A stretch of 64,000 nt of DNA, taken from the NCBI GenBank assembly GCA_001515945.1, contig LOER01000016.1, positions 124,001 to 188,000 of the forward strand. The letters run 5' to 3'. Position numbers and translations under genes: made by a program. The DNA comes from Desulfitibacter sp. BRH_c19. Lineage in GTDB: Bacteria; Bacillota; DSM-16504; Desulfitibacterales; Desulfitibacteraceae. Shown piece by piece: positions 48,020 to 56,109 of the stretch. The first letter of the stretch is position 1, and each line of letters opens with the position of its first letter. Below the pieces are notes generated by a model, which saw nothing but the letters and a program-made list of their open reading frames with translations, was not told the DNA's origin and did not search any database.

Positions 48020-48338
48020 ATATAACCCTCCCCTTCTTTAAAATTTCTTCTCTATAAAACAAATCATCTTTTAATTCTTCTTCTTCCTTTGGAGTATAGA
48101 CAAGGATATCTACCGCTATATTTGGTTCTGCAATTTCAATAACCTCTTTTAACCTCTCATAAAACGACTTTTCTGTATCTTTAATTATCACTAGATCTAT
48201 GTCGCTCCATTCATTAATATTTCCCATAACAAACGAACCAAAGATAATAATCTTTAGGGGTTTGTATTCAGTAATTAAAACATTAATCATTCTAGAGAGT
48301 TCATCATTTAGTTGCCTCGAACGCTCCAATGATTTCAC
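48003..48338 (-). CDS. mntA: MNT-type nucleotidyltransferase antitoxin (MntA-like)
   Basis: A 111-residue minimal nucleotidyltransferase. The catalytic GS-x10-DxD motif is present as GSFVMGNINEWSDID, and a third acidic position in VDILVYT. It starts at GTG with GGAGG seven bases ahead. In characterised pairs this protein adds AMP units to a tyrosine on the HEPN toxin and neutralises it. Its stop codon overlaps the start of the HEPN gene, a coupled layout. Intact, whereas its partner is frameshifted. Confidence 0.85.
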   Translation of the reverse strand: MKSLERSRQLNDELSRMINVLITEYKPLKIIIFGSFVMGNINEWSDIDLVIIKDTEKSFYERLKEVIEIAEPNIAVDILVYTPKEEEELKDDLFYREEILKKGRVIYDALQ

Positions 48339-48479
48339 AACCAGTCCTCCTCAGTATGGATATCATAAAAAGCATACCTTATAATATAAGGATATCTTTG
48401 TAATATAAACTGTCTCTTTGTTATTCTATAACTAAATTATACAAAAATATTACCATCCTTAAAATAATAAAATAAAAAT

Positions 48480-48800
48480 GTTAAAAAAAAGTTCAAAATC
48501 GGTTGTGCTCACTACTGCACATGCCTTCCCTGCCTTTGGATCTAACCGACGGTTCTCCCACCAGCAGACAGAATCACTCTACGCCTATACACTCCTGGAA
48601 AATGCAGGTTCCTCGAACCTGGAAGCCTATCTCCATCAGACACCGTACATTCATGAAGCTAAACCTCATTCCTGTAGCGTGCCTAAGTAATAATAAATAG
48701 ACTAACAGGTCAAGTACACCAGCGTAAGCCCGATTTCAAACTCTCCCTGGAGTTACTTATCTCCCTCCAGCCTCCAGGAAGCTAAATTGTCAAAGAACTA
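48480..48800 (-). ncRNA. Candidate structured noncoding RNA (GC-rich island)
   Basis: About 320 bases that are clearly richer in G+C than either flank and hold no convincing gene. On the minus strand it contains several hairpins: CCTGGAG/CTCCAGG with a 20-base spacer, CAGGTTC/GAACCTG with a 3-base loop, AACC/GGTT, and TGTGC/GCACA. It ends in eight T residues near 48485. This fits a transcribed structured RNA reading toward mntA. An insertion-sequence end, or a guide RNA of a lost TnpB/IscB-type nuclease, is also possible. No family was recognised. Confidence 0.45.
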
Positions 48801-48949
48801 AGTTATATATCATACCAATAAATGGTATAATAGCGATAAGTAGAAATAATTACTGAAGTTCTATCCTCATCTCAAGCACATAATTCATAATCCATACATG
48901 TTATTTAACAACACTTTCTATCAACCATCTTCGGTAAGGGATGCTTGGA

Positions 48950-49204
48950 TTAAACAACATCTGAATTTTGATTTCCATTGTCCGTAGACAATGGTTTATT
49001 GAAAAAAATATAGTTTTCTAGATCAAGTTTTTCTTCTTTGCATAAAAGGTAGAGGCCTTTAAATACTTTTACTCCACCAATTTTTTCTTTATTAAGTACT
49101 CTGAATAAATAAGAATAATCTACTCCAAGCTTACCTGCAAGATCAGGTATACTCCAATTACGTTGTTCTGCCAGTTTTTGAAGTGCAATTGTATTTATTA
49201 ACAT
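48950..49204 (-). CDS. XRE-like HTH repressor of the element
   Basis: An 84-residue protein with a helix-turn-helix in its first 60 residues (LQKLAEQRNWSIPDLAGKLGVDYSYLFRVLN, residues about 7-37). The ATG at 49204 follows GAGAGGTG and is preferred over a start 57 bases upstream, which would run through the promoter. It is divergent from the plus-strand regulator/ImmA genes and overlaps four related operators. It is likely the master repressor of this control region and autoregulated. Confidence 0.75.
   Translation of the reverse strand: MLINTIALQKLAEQRNWSIPDLAGKLGVDYSYLFRVLNKEKIGGVKVFKGLYLLCKEEKLDLENYIFFNKPLSTDNGNQNSDVV
48975..48994. promoter_or_regulatory. Perfect operator palindrome inside the repressor gene
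   Basis: CCATTGTC-CGTA-GACAATGG has perfect 8-bp arms. It lies in the last codons of the repressor gene and matches the ATTGTC-N4-GACAAT consensus of the three sites upstream of the gene. Confidence 0.7.
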
Positions 49205-49232
49205 TTTTTCACCTCTCATATAACTTAAAACA

Positions 49233-49261
49233 ATTTTATCATGTCTGCAGACAATGGTCAA
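49233..49261 (-). promoter_or_regulatory. Repressor promoter with operator in the spacer
   Basis: On the minus strand TTGACC is followed after 17 bases by TAAAAT. The palindrome TGTCTGCAGACA (49242-49253) lies wholly in the spacer, so bound repressor would block RNA polymerase. Confidence 0.75.
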
Positions 49262-49269
49262 GTTATTTT

Positions 49270-49319
49270 ATTGTCTCATAACAATTTTTTTGATAGAACT
49301 AGTATTGTCTTTGGGCAAT
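49270..49319. promoter_or_regulatory. Two further operators in the divergent intergenic region
   Basis: ATTGTCTCATAACAAT (49270-49285) and ATTGTCTTTGGGCAAT (49304-49319) share the ATTGTC-N4-(G)ACAAT design. The second overlaps the -35 box of the rightward promoter. Confidence 0.7.
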
Positions 49320-49338
49320 ATTATGGTTACAATATAAT
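49311..49338 (+). promoter_or_regulatory. Rightward promoter for the HTH regulator gene
   Basis: TTGGGC followed after 16 bases by TATAAT, 25 bases ahead of the GTG start at 49363. An operator covers the -35 box. Confidence 0.7.
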
Positions 49339-49362
49339 AGCAATGTTATAGGAGGTAATTAT

Positions 49363-49755
49363 GTGGATTTTAATAAAAGTAAGTTTGCTCAGCTACTAAC
49401 TCTAGCAAAAGGTGAGCGTTCAATAAATAAATATGGTAATGATGCTGGAGTAGATCCAGGTTACATTTCTCGGTTATTAAGAGAATTAATTGATACTGCA
49501 CCTAGTGCTGCTATTATAATCAAACTGGCTTCTAAAGCCTATAATGAAGTATCAGCAGAGCAACTTTTAGCAGCTGCAGGTTACCTTAATGACTCGCAAA
49601 ATGATTTATTAGATTGTATCCCTCCAGAAGGTTTGATGTATTTTAGAAAGCTTAAAAACCTTCCACCTGATGCTCAAAAGGAATTTTTAGAAGCATTTAA
49701 ACAACATACAAAATTAATTGAGCAGTTTGAGAAAAATAAAAATAAAAAAGATTAA
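49363..49755 (+). CDS. HTH regulator preceding an ImmA-like peptidase
   Basis: A 130-residue protein starting at GTG, with GGAGG seven bases upstream. The N-terminal XRE-type fold is visible in FAQLLTLAKGERSINKYGNDAGVDPGYISRLL (about residues 8-40), followed by a helical region and a C-terminal acidic/Lys-rich tail. It is followed by an ImmA-type metallopeptidase; in ICEBs1-like elements such pairs (ImmR/ImmA) control induction, with ImmA cleaving the repressor. Here either HTH protein could be the ImmA target. Confidence 0.78.
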   Translation: MDFNKSKFAQLLTLAKGERSINKYGNDAGVDPGYISRLLRELIDTAPSAAIIIKLASKAYNEVSAEQLLAAAGYLNDSQNDLLDCIPPEGLMYFRKLKNLPPDAQKEFLEAFKQHTKLIEQFEKNKNKKD

Positions 49756-49758
49756 AAA

Positions 49759-49800
49759 GAAACTACCAATCTTCGACAGATTAGGTAGTTTCCTGTTTTT
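49759..49800 (+). terminator. Terminator between the HTH regulator and immA
   Basis: Long stem GAAACTACC-AATCT / AGATT-A-GGTAGTTTC with a one-base bulge and a 5-base loop, followed by CTGTTTTT. Confidence 0.8.
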
Positions 49801-49863
49801 CTGGATATTTCGACAAAATTCCACATATTTTATGTTGTTTCAAATTTAATAAGAGGTGACCTA

Positions 49864-50517
49864 ATGACAAATAGTATGATGAAATACGCAGAGATTGAGA
49901 GCCTTGTCTTTGCCAATGGTAGGGATATTACTACATTTCCAGTAGACGTTTTTGAAGTAGTTAAAAAACTCAAGTTGGATAAACCTGTTGAAGTAATTAA
50001 GACCCAAATGCCTAATTGCATTGGGGGCTATACTCGAAAGGAGAAAAATGGATATTATATCATGATCAACGAAAGGCATTTACACAGAAGACAAAGGTTT
50101 TCTGTTGCTCATGAAATAGGCCATCTTTATTTTAAACATAAAGAAGCATCTATACATTCTTGGAATTATTGGGATATTCATGATAACCTTCAAGAGAATC
50201 AAGCAAATGAGTTTGCGGCCAGACTTTTAATGCCGGCTACTGAGATGTATCAGCTTTCAAATATTTACAATAGATACACTTTAAAACTACTAGAGCAAAT
50301 TCAAGTGTTTTTTGATGTTTCATTATCTGCTACAGCCCGTAGAGTTACTTCTTTGGGTATTATTGAAGGTTCTATTATATTAAAAGATGGGAAAAAGACT
50401 TGTTTTTCCTACTCATCCCCTCACTTTCCTACTGAATCAAATTATAAGACCAAGTATAAAAGGAAGCTTTCAAGTGGAAAGACTCTTTATATTTTGGTTG
50501 CTGAGAGCTGGGGTTAA
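49864..50517 (+). CDS. ImmA/IrrE family metallo-endopeptidase
   Basis: A 217-residue M78 peptidase. The zinc motif HEIGH is at residues 83-87 (RFSVAHEIGHLYFKH), and the third ligand probably lies in NQANEFAARLLMP. ImmA-type proteins cleave the element repressor when cells are stressed, releasing excision genes. GAGGTG precedes the ATG. A truncated second copy of its last 35 codons lies at 54.15 kb, beyond a restriction-like block and an IS30 remnant. Confidence 0.88.
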   Translation: MTNSMMKYAEIESLVFANGRDITTFPVDVFEVVKKLKLDKPVEVIKTQMPNCIGGYTRKEKNGYYIMINERHLHRRQRFSVAHEIGHLYFKHKEASIHSWNYWDIHDNLQENQANEFAARLLMPATEMYQLSNIYNRYTLKLLEQIQVFFDVSLSATARRVTSLGIIEGSIILKDGKKTCFSYSSPHFPTESNYKTKYKRKLSSGKTLYILVAESWG

Positions 50518-50584
50518 TGGAGGAAATGTTGAGAGTGGGTAGTGAAAAAGATGTTAGAGCCAGCCTCTTCGTATTCCCCTTTGC
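50427..50584 (+). repeat. Duplicated segment, copy 1 (3' end of immA and flank)
   Basis: This stretch, from CTACTGAATCAAATTA in immA through GAGCCAGC..TTCGTATTC downstream, is repeated with many small differences at 54147-54290. It brackets the methyltransferase/DUF262/IS30 block. Confidence 0.85.
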
Positions 50585-50660
50585 ATGGGTACATGAACGA
50601 TATAACGCTGTACTGTAAAAAGTGATGACGGGCAAGGCGAGAACTCGCTGGCCTTTCATA

Positions 50661-51773
50661 TTATTTGTTTGATTTACGGCGGTTGCAGTCGAGGCAGAGC
50701 ATTTGACAGTTTTCGGCGGTTGTCCTGCCGCCCTGGCTCCACGGCGTTATATGGTCTGCTTCCATTTCTGATAGCTCAAAATGCTTGTCACATTTTGAGC
50801 AAATCCCCTTTTGCCGTTCATAGGCTTCACGCTTTTGGTTTTCGGTAAAAGCACGAATACTGAGGTGCTTCTCCTCACCAGTCAAAATATAGGTGTAAAT
50901 GCCTTTTTTGTTTGAAATATCATCATCCAGCATAAGTGAAGATATGCGGCTTTCGAGTTTGTCTGGGTCTAATTCAGCGTCTTTATAATCGTTATACAGA
51001 TAGCCCCATTCAACGCCTTTCATCTCTCTACGCTTTACGGGGAAAATAGTTTGGACCCAGTCAATGACTCGCCTAAAATAAATCCATAACTGATTTGCGT
51101 TTTCATCTTTTTGGTGGAGTGCCATGTACTCCTCAATGGTATCAAGCCCGTCACGTGCGGCAATCCATTTGATACCTGTTTCAAGATATTCCTGCCGAAT
51201 AGGTGATCCACTCATATAATCTTTCGCCATATCTTTTGCAGTACAATTCGGCTTTGACAGGTAAGTTTTTGCGTCGGAAAGCCAAGTTCCGGTATATGCG
51301 GTATTGCGTAATTCCTGCTCTGAGAGACGCACACCCGCAATATTTATTACCTTAAACCATGAAAGCACTTCTGACGGTGTACCGTCGCATATATAAATAT
51401 CAAGCACATAATCCAATATGGCTTCTTGCTCATCGTTTTCAAGATTGAAGTAATATCTATAATCAACGGCAAATGTGCGTTCGCTTTCTGCGGCATACCT
51501 GCAAATTGAAATAGTGCGTTGCTGCCCGTCCATTAGTTCGTAATGATCATCGTCTACCTTTGACCAATACATAACATTGACCGGGAACCCTTTCATAACC
51601 GAGCGGATAACCTCATCACGGTCTTTGCCCGAATAGATATATTCGCGCTGATAAGCGGGGCGTACGTCAAGTTTGCCGCTATAAGCGACAACGCCTTCAA
51701 TCCCGTTTTGCCCTTTTTCTTCATAGCCTGCAATAAGTTCTCTGATAGTAACTTGTCTGCGATCAATATTCAC
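50661..51773 (-). CDS. DUF262 and HNH nuclease domain protein (GmrSD-like)
   Basis: A 370-residue protein. The DUF262 half has RPAYQRE at 38-44 and the nucleotide-site motif DGQQRT at 82-87. The C-terminal HNH nuclease has ICSKCDKHFELSEMEADHI, then WSQGGRTTAENCQMLCLDCNRRK (residues about 327-368), with paired cysteines. Related GmrSD enzymes are NTP-dependent restriction enzymes for modified DNA. It lies three bases after an EcoRI-type methyltransferase gene, so the two probably form one restriction or defence unit. Higher G+C than the neighbours suggests separate transfer. Confidence 0.85.
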   Translation of the reverse strand: MNIDRRQVTIRELIAGYEEKGQNGIEGVVAYSGKLDVRPAYQREYIYSGKDRDEVIRSVMKGFPVNVMYWSKVDDDHYELMDGQQRTISICRYAAESERTFAVDYRYYFNLENDEQEAILDYVLDIYICDGTPSEVLSWFKVINIAGVRLSEQELRNTAYTGTWLSDAKTYLSKPNCTAKDMAKDYMSGSPIRQEYLETGIKWIAARDGLDTIEEYMALHQKDENANQLWIYFRRVIDWVQTIFPVKRREMKGVEWGYLYNDYKDAELDPDKLESRISSLMLDDDISNKKGIYTYILTGEEKHLSIRAFTENQKREAYERQKGICSKCDKHFELSEMEADHITPWSQGGRTTAENCQMLCLDCNRRKSNK

Positions 51774-51776
51774 AGG

Positions 51777-52784
51777 TTATTCACCCGCCTTTTCTGGCCG
51801 TCTATTCCGTATGGCAATACGCGTATATTTGGCCTTTCCGTTTACAATCGGCACAGCTAAATCAAATTTATTATCGCAACCATGTCTGAATTCACCAACA
51901 ATTTCAAATTGCTCATTACAATGGTATGCCAAGAAAGTAATCGGAACCCCAATGACTTTATCTGTATCCATTGGTATCTCATTATAACGCCCACATTCAA
52001 TCGCTTCATATGTATCGTATGTCGGGTATTTTTCCGGGGTATATCGCTTAAATAAATTAAGCGGCTGATGGCGTTTCTGAATATCCATGTTCGTAAACCA
52101 ACAGCAGTTACCCATACGTCTCCACTTCTGCCCAGTTTCATCAATCTTAAAATCTGTCTTTTTTTCTTCGTAATAGTCTGGCACCTTAAACCAAAAGTGA
52201 CCACTATTGTGCCCGAGCCATACTTTGTTTTCCTTAAAATACACAAATGTTTCATTAAACGTGGCGTGATTAATATTCCCAAGAATTAGAAATTGCTTCC
52301 CGCTATTAACCATAAGCGGTAAATACTCTTTCATAAGCGAAAACGGCGGATTAGTTACGACAATATCACAGTCCTGAAGCAGTTCCAAACATTCCGGCGA
52401 ACGAAAGTCACCGTTCTGTTTCAATGGGGTTTTCACAACATTAAGGCGGTTATTTTTTTCGTCGTTGTTACTGTGATCTACTAACTCTAATTTATATGTT
52501 GGCTTGTTCGGGTCGTAGTGAGTAGCGATTAGTTTTTTGATACCAAGCTGTTCAAAGTTTAATTGAAAGTATCTAAAAAAATTACTTGTATAACCGCCAA
52601 GCCCGTCACCGAAATGGTCTTGTCCATCTTCGCCATATGCCGGGTCGTCTGCGTTGCAAAAAATAGTTTTGTCCTTGAAATATTCACGGTAATGACGGAG
52701 TTCATCTTCTATTGTCGGAAGCTGGGTATAAAATTCATCTGTTTTACCTGCTCTTGATACATGTAAATTACTATTACCTACCAT
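51777..52784 (-). CDS. EcoRI-family adenine-specific DNA methyltransferase
   Basis: A 335-residue methyltransferase of the M.EcoRI family. The start GNSNLHVSRAGKTDEFYTQL, FCNADDPAYGE near residues 42-52 and the catalytic NPPFS at 145-149 match that family, which methylates adenine in a short DNA site. ATG 52784 has AGGGGG seven bases ahead and gives the normal N-terminus; upstream frame is leader. No EcoRI-type endonuclease is present; a DUF262-HNH protein follows instead. It may protect host DNA from that partner. Confidence 0.88.
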   Translation of the reverse strand: MVGNSNLHVSRAGKTDEFYTQLPTIEDELRHYREYFKDKTIFCNADDPAYGEDGQDHFGDGLGGYTSNFFRYFQLNFEQLGIKKLIATHYDPNKPTYKLELVDHSNNDEKNNRLNVVKTPLKQNGDFRSPECLELLQDCDIVVTNPPFSLMKEYLPLMVNSGKQFLILGNINHATFNETFVYFKENKVWLGHNSGHFWFKVPDYYEEKKTDFKIDETGQKWRRMGNCCWFTNMDIQKRHQPLNLFKRYTPEKYPTYDTYEAIECGRYNEIPMDTDKVIGVPITFLAYHCNEQFEIVGEFRHGCDNKFDLAVPIVNGKAKYTRIAIRNRRPEKAGE

Positions 52785-52923
52785 TACTTTCCCCCTACAA
52801 TCGACATTGCGACCATTATTCTTACACAATAATTGCTTAATCCACAATTATTGCCCGCATGGATATAAAAACACATGAAAATTATAGCATAATCAGTCTG
52901 TTATCACAATGAATAGCTGTGAA

Positions 52924-52955
52924 TTTTACAACTTACCGAGTTTTACAACTTACCG
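52924..52955. repeat. Tandem direct repeat TTTTACAACTTACCG
   Basis: Two exact 15-bp copies with a two-base spacer (period 17) lie upstream of the methyltransferase gene, in a roughly 300-base stretch (52785-53085) without genes. A regulatory site is possible; nothing else is seen in the stretch except the inverted repeat at 53036. Confidence 0.7.
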
Positions 52956-53035
52956 TGAATTTTTTGACTATATAAATTGGAAGTTTAAATGCCCACCATA
53001 TTTTGTAAGAACCCCTAATATAAAGTAATCTTCCT

Positions 53036-53084
53036 GGATGTCAAGGGCGAGCGTTTTTTGCTCGTTTATTTATCCTTGACATCC
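53036..53084. repeat. Inverted repeat at the end of the IS30 remnant
   Basis: GGATGTCAAGG and its exact complement CCTTGACATCC (11 bp) flank a 27-base spacer that itself holds GAGC/GCTC. It lies just beyond the stop of the transposase remnant and may be an IS terminal structure or a terminator. Confidence 0.6.
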
Positions 53085-53085
53085 G

Positions 53086-54140
53086 TTAGTTAAATATCCT
53101 ATTTTTAAGGTCTGTGCCAACAGACCTTCTGCCTCCGGTGAGGGCAGGGGTTTGGGGACAGAGTCCCCAAGGTTTTCTATAAGCTACTAAAGCTACCATG
53201 TCATTTGCTGATTTATAATTAAATATCCGTCTAGGATAATTGGTCATCCAGTACTCAATTCTCTTTATTGCTGCCTCGCTTATGGTATTCATATCTATAC
53301 CTTTAGGTATAAATCTTCTTACTAATTTATTTGAATTCTCATTTGTGCCTCTTTCCCAAGAACTATATGGATAAGCATAGTATAGCTTCATCCTCTTTTA
53401 TCGGGATTTATTACTGATCTTTCTATTGCTTTAAAATCTAAAAACTCTGTCCCATTATCTACTGTAATAGTTTTGAATTTCCTTCAAAATTATCCTCATT
53501 TATCTCCAGTATATCTAATGCATTACATACTGCTTGTTGAGTCTTATTTGGTATTTTAACTATTATTTCTTGCCTTGTTAGTCTTTCACTTAATACTAGG
53601 AACACAGCACCCTTACCAGCTCTTTTGCCTATGACACAGTCCATCTCCCAATGCCCATACTCTTCTCGTTTCTCTACTTCTTGGGGTATTTCTTCAATGC
53701 TGGTTCCCCTTAGGTTTTTATGCGCTATTTTAGTCTTCCTATACATTCCTTTTTTCTTGTTTTTCTTTACTGGCAAGTCTTTGTTGCTGATGTTGGCAAA
53801 GACACCCTTATCTATATAGTTGTATAACGTCTTGGTGCAAATACAACTCTTAAATACCATTTCTTTAACTTTAATTTCTCCAATTACTGCATCTGGTGAA
53901 TACTTTTCCTTTATTATCTTATCTTCTATATGCTTAGCCAATTTATGATCATAGCCTATTTTTAACGTTGGACCCTTATTCTGTGCATTTTTATCATACC
54001 TAGCTTGGGCTATATCTGCACAGTACTCGTCTCTATAGGTTAAATTGCTATTTAGAAGCTTTATTTTGCCTCTGGAGATCTCTCTTTCTATGGTTCTTCT
54101 ATCTCGTTGTAAATGATATAGTAAAAGTATACCACTGGGG
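53086..54140 (-). mobile_element. IS30-family transposase remnant (5'-truncated, two frameshifts)
   Basis: The translated pieces read HLQRDRRTIEREISRG (end of the N-terminal helix-turn-helix), then YSPDAVIGEI, HWEMDCVIGKRAGKGA with the first DDE aspartate, ITVDNGTEF with the second, and the C-terminal WERGTNENSNKLVRRFIPKG with the catalytic glutamate. Frameshifts lie near 53460-53485 and near 53395. The N-terminus beyond the helix-turn-helix is missing and joins the immA fragment at about 54140. The element is not functional. Confidence 0.85.
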
Positions 54141-54146
54141 GTGCTT

Positions 54147-54290
54147 CCCTACTGAATCAAATTACAAGACTAAATATAAAAAGAAGCTCTCAAGTGGCAA
54201 GACTCTTTACATTTTGGTTGCTGAGAATTGGGGTACAGGGAGGGTAGTGAAATAAGGATGGTAGAGCCAGCTCTTTCGTATTCGCTTTGC
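54147..54290 (+). pseudogene. 3' fragment of a second ImmA-like peptidase gene (duplicated segment, copy 2)
   Basis: The plus strand encodes PTESNYKTKYKKKLSSGKTL and on to VAENWG, almost identical to the end of the immA product at 50.4-50.5 kb. It then differs by continuing six residues to a stop at 54254. No upstream part of the gene remains; the IS30 remnant begins at its left edge. It marks either a duplication or the fusion of two related elements. Confidence 0.85.
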
Positions 54291-54580
54291 ACATTGTTCA
54301 ATGCATAAGATTATTTTAGTGTCATAATCGGAACTTTGAATTAATATCACCGGCACTTTTAGATTAGCAGATACATCCATTCTATTAATAATACCTCTTG
54401 TTTAGGAGTAACTTATAGGCCTATGCATTGATGCCTTGAAAACTATCAATCTAATTCAGGTAATAATTTTATGTATGCAAGATGAGTGTTTACAAAACCT
54501 TTCAAGGAATTACAAATCTTAACAATTAATACTATATTTCGAAAGATGTATGTTAATTCCTTCTACTTGTGCAAATTAAT
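54291..54580. other. Stretch without a recognisable gene
   Basis: Between the immA fragment and the next terminator I see no convincing reading frame, repeat or structured element. Confidence 0.5.
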
Positions 54581-54610
54581 AAAAAAATCCCAAATCTTTA
54601 TGATCTGGGA
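54581..54610 (-). terminator. Terminator downstream of the small Lys/Ala-rich gene
   Basis: Stem TCCCAgATC/GATttGGGA with a 5-base loop, followed on the minus strand by TTTTTTT. Confidence 0.8.
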
Positions 54611-54626
54611 ACTAGTAAAGTTGCAT

Positions 54627-54770
54627 CTATTTCTTTTTGCATTTTGCCTGAGCTAATGCAGATCCAGCTAAAGTTTTTGTAGTTTTACTAGTGCGACCGT
54701 CTTTAAGGGCTTTAGAAGCTGCTGTAGCAACCTTTGAACTTGTAGCCTTCTTACAACTTTTTTTAGCCAT
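54627..54770 (-). CDS. Small Lys/Ala/Ser-rich protein
   Basis: A 47-residue basic protein, MAKKSCKKATSSKVATAASK then LKDGRTSKTTK and LAGSALAQ, ending KCKKK. It has an AGGAGGTC ribosome-binding site and its own terminator, so it is very likely expressed. I recall a widespread family of about 50 residues with the same SKVAxxASKxLxDGRTSK...LAGSALSQ pattern in bacteria and mobile elements, without known function. A longer overlapping frame on this strand is out of frame and rejected. Confidence 0.8.
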   Translation of the reverse strand: MAKKSCKKATSSKVATAASKALKDGRTSKTTKTLAGSALAQAKCKKK

Positions 54771-55007
54771 TTTGACCTCCTTGGAGCTCGAACACACAAA
54801 ACGTATGTTCTATTTATGCCTTTATTATACTTAGCCATATTTAACATGTCAAATATTATTTTACAACTTTCTGGTAATGATATTAGTATCTTCATCCGTA
54901 CTATCAAGTAAAACTCAGGTATTACTCTCCTTGTCCTACCCCTTAGCAATAAGCGTGACAGTGTGTAATTTAGGTCGGAGCGTTAGCGTAGCCGCTACAT
55001 GTACTTG

Positions 55008-56108
55008 TTAGGCGATGCCACAATTCTCAATTAATTGTGAGACTATATCTATCTCCGAGCCGATATCTATATTGCCGTTTTTTCTCCATTGGGATTTACC
55101 ACAAGTTTTATGTTCACATACATATTGTGACTTCCTAGGTACTACTCTATAGTCTCTTGCTTTCCAATTATGCAGAAAGAAGTATCCATCAACAATTTGC
55201 CAATTTGGTATCTCACCCAATTTATGCAAGTCTAATAGGAACTCACTTGTCATCTGATATCTCTTGGTAATATCGGGATTAGTAGCAACCCGAATTATTT
55301 TCTTTACTCGTTGAGGTACGTAAATAGGTAAGGTGTTAAGTTTGGTTAGTTGTCCTTTTTTACTACACTTAAATAGAACTTCCTCGATAAATTGCCACTT
55401 TTCAAATTCATCATCCAACTTTTTAAACCTTCTCATTTCTACTTTATTAAACCAAGCTAAAGGATCGTATGGTAGGTGTCCACCCAGTAATTGATAAAGA
55501 ACTAACCCTACTTGATAAAGATCTGACGAATATGTATATATATCTTTCTCAAAAGCCTCCGGTGGTCTATATAGTGCAGCATGTTTTGACCCAGAAACAT
55601 ACTCACCTCCGTCTGGGAGTCTTTTGACTGAGCCAAAATCAGCAATAAGAGGTAGACCTTTTGCATCCAAGAGTATATTTGCAGGTTTTAAATCCCTATG
55701 GAGGATATTATTCGGTTCATTGTGCATAGCCCCTAGGCCGTCAAGAATTCCTCTTGTGATATTTATTGCTTCAATTAAACCAACATTTCTTCCGCCAATA
55801 TGTTCATCTAAATCCCCTATTCCAACCTCTGAAGTAATAAAAAATGCCCATCCATTCCCAACGGTTCTTGCATCCCAAACTTTCATTATATTAGGATGGT
55901 CAATTTTTGCTAATAGCTCAACTTCTGAATTTGCGTCACCTTCATAAAAGTAAAACTTAAGGGCTACCCTTCGTTTAAGTAGGTTATGGAACCCAAAAAA
56001 AACGTAACCATTGCCTCCTTTTTCTGAAAATCCATCAATAGTAATATCACTTAGTCCTCTCACACAATCAATAATTTCAGGTGGTGCATCAATATTTTGA
56101 AAATCCAT
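55008..56108 (-). CDS. Serine/threonine protein kinase (Hanks type)
   Basis: A 366-residue soluble kinase without transmembrane segment. The glycine-rich loop GGNGYVFFG spans 31-39, with the ATP lysine in VALK (Lys51), the catalytic loop HRDLKPAN at 137-144 and DFG at 157-159. The activation segment leads to RPPEAFE. The C-terminal third is unrelated to known sensor domains and ends with a Cys-containing VCEHKTCGKSQWRKNG part. It starts one base after the DUF3010 stop, so the two are tightly coupled. Soluble kinases in elements often act in phage defence. Confidence 0.88.
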   Translation of the reverse strand: MDFQNIDAPPEIIDCVRGLSDITIDGFSEKGGNGYVFFGFHNLLKRRVALKFYFYEGDANSEVELLAKIDHPNIMKVWDARTVGNGWAFFITSEVGIGDLDEHIGGRNVGLIEAINITRGILDGLGAMHNEPNNILHRDLKPANILLDAKGLPLIADFGSVKRLPDGGEYVSGSKHAALYRPPEAFEKDIYTYSSDLYQVGLVLYQLLGGHLPYDPLAWFNKVEMRRFKKLDDEFEKWQFIEEVLFKCSKKGQLTKLNTLPIYVPQRVKKIIRVATNPDITKRYQMTSEFLLDLHKLGEIPNWQIVDGYFFLHNWKARDYRVVPRKSQYVCEHKTCGKSQWRKNGNIDIGSEIDIVSQLIENCGIA

Positions 56109-56109
56109 T

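Noticed and set aside
48478-48700. Two overlapping plus-strand frames in the GC-rich island
   Set aside because: No ribosome-binding site, no family features, and several hairpins run through them; a noncoding role is more likely.
51857-52282. Minus-strand 141-codon frame inside the methyltransferase gene
   Set aside because: Wholly contained in another frame of the EcoRI-family methyltransferase, whose motifs are intact.
53086-54140. IS30 element considered as an active insertion sequence
   Set aside because: The transposase is 5'-truncated and has two frameshifts, and no matching pair of terminal repeats was found.
54668-54949. Minus-strand 93-codon frame overlapping the small Lys/Ala-rich gene
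   Set aside because: The other frame has a near-perfect ribosome-binding site, a terminator and a family-like sequence; this one has none.
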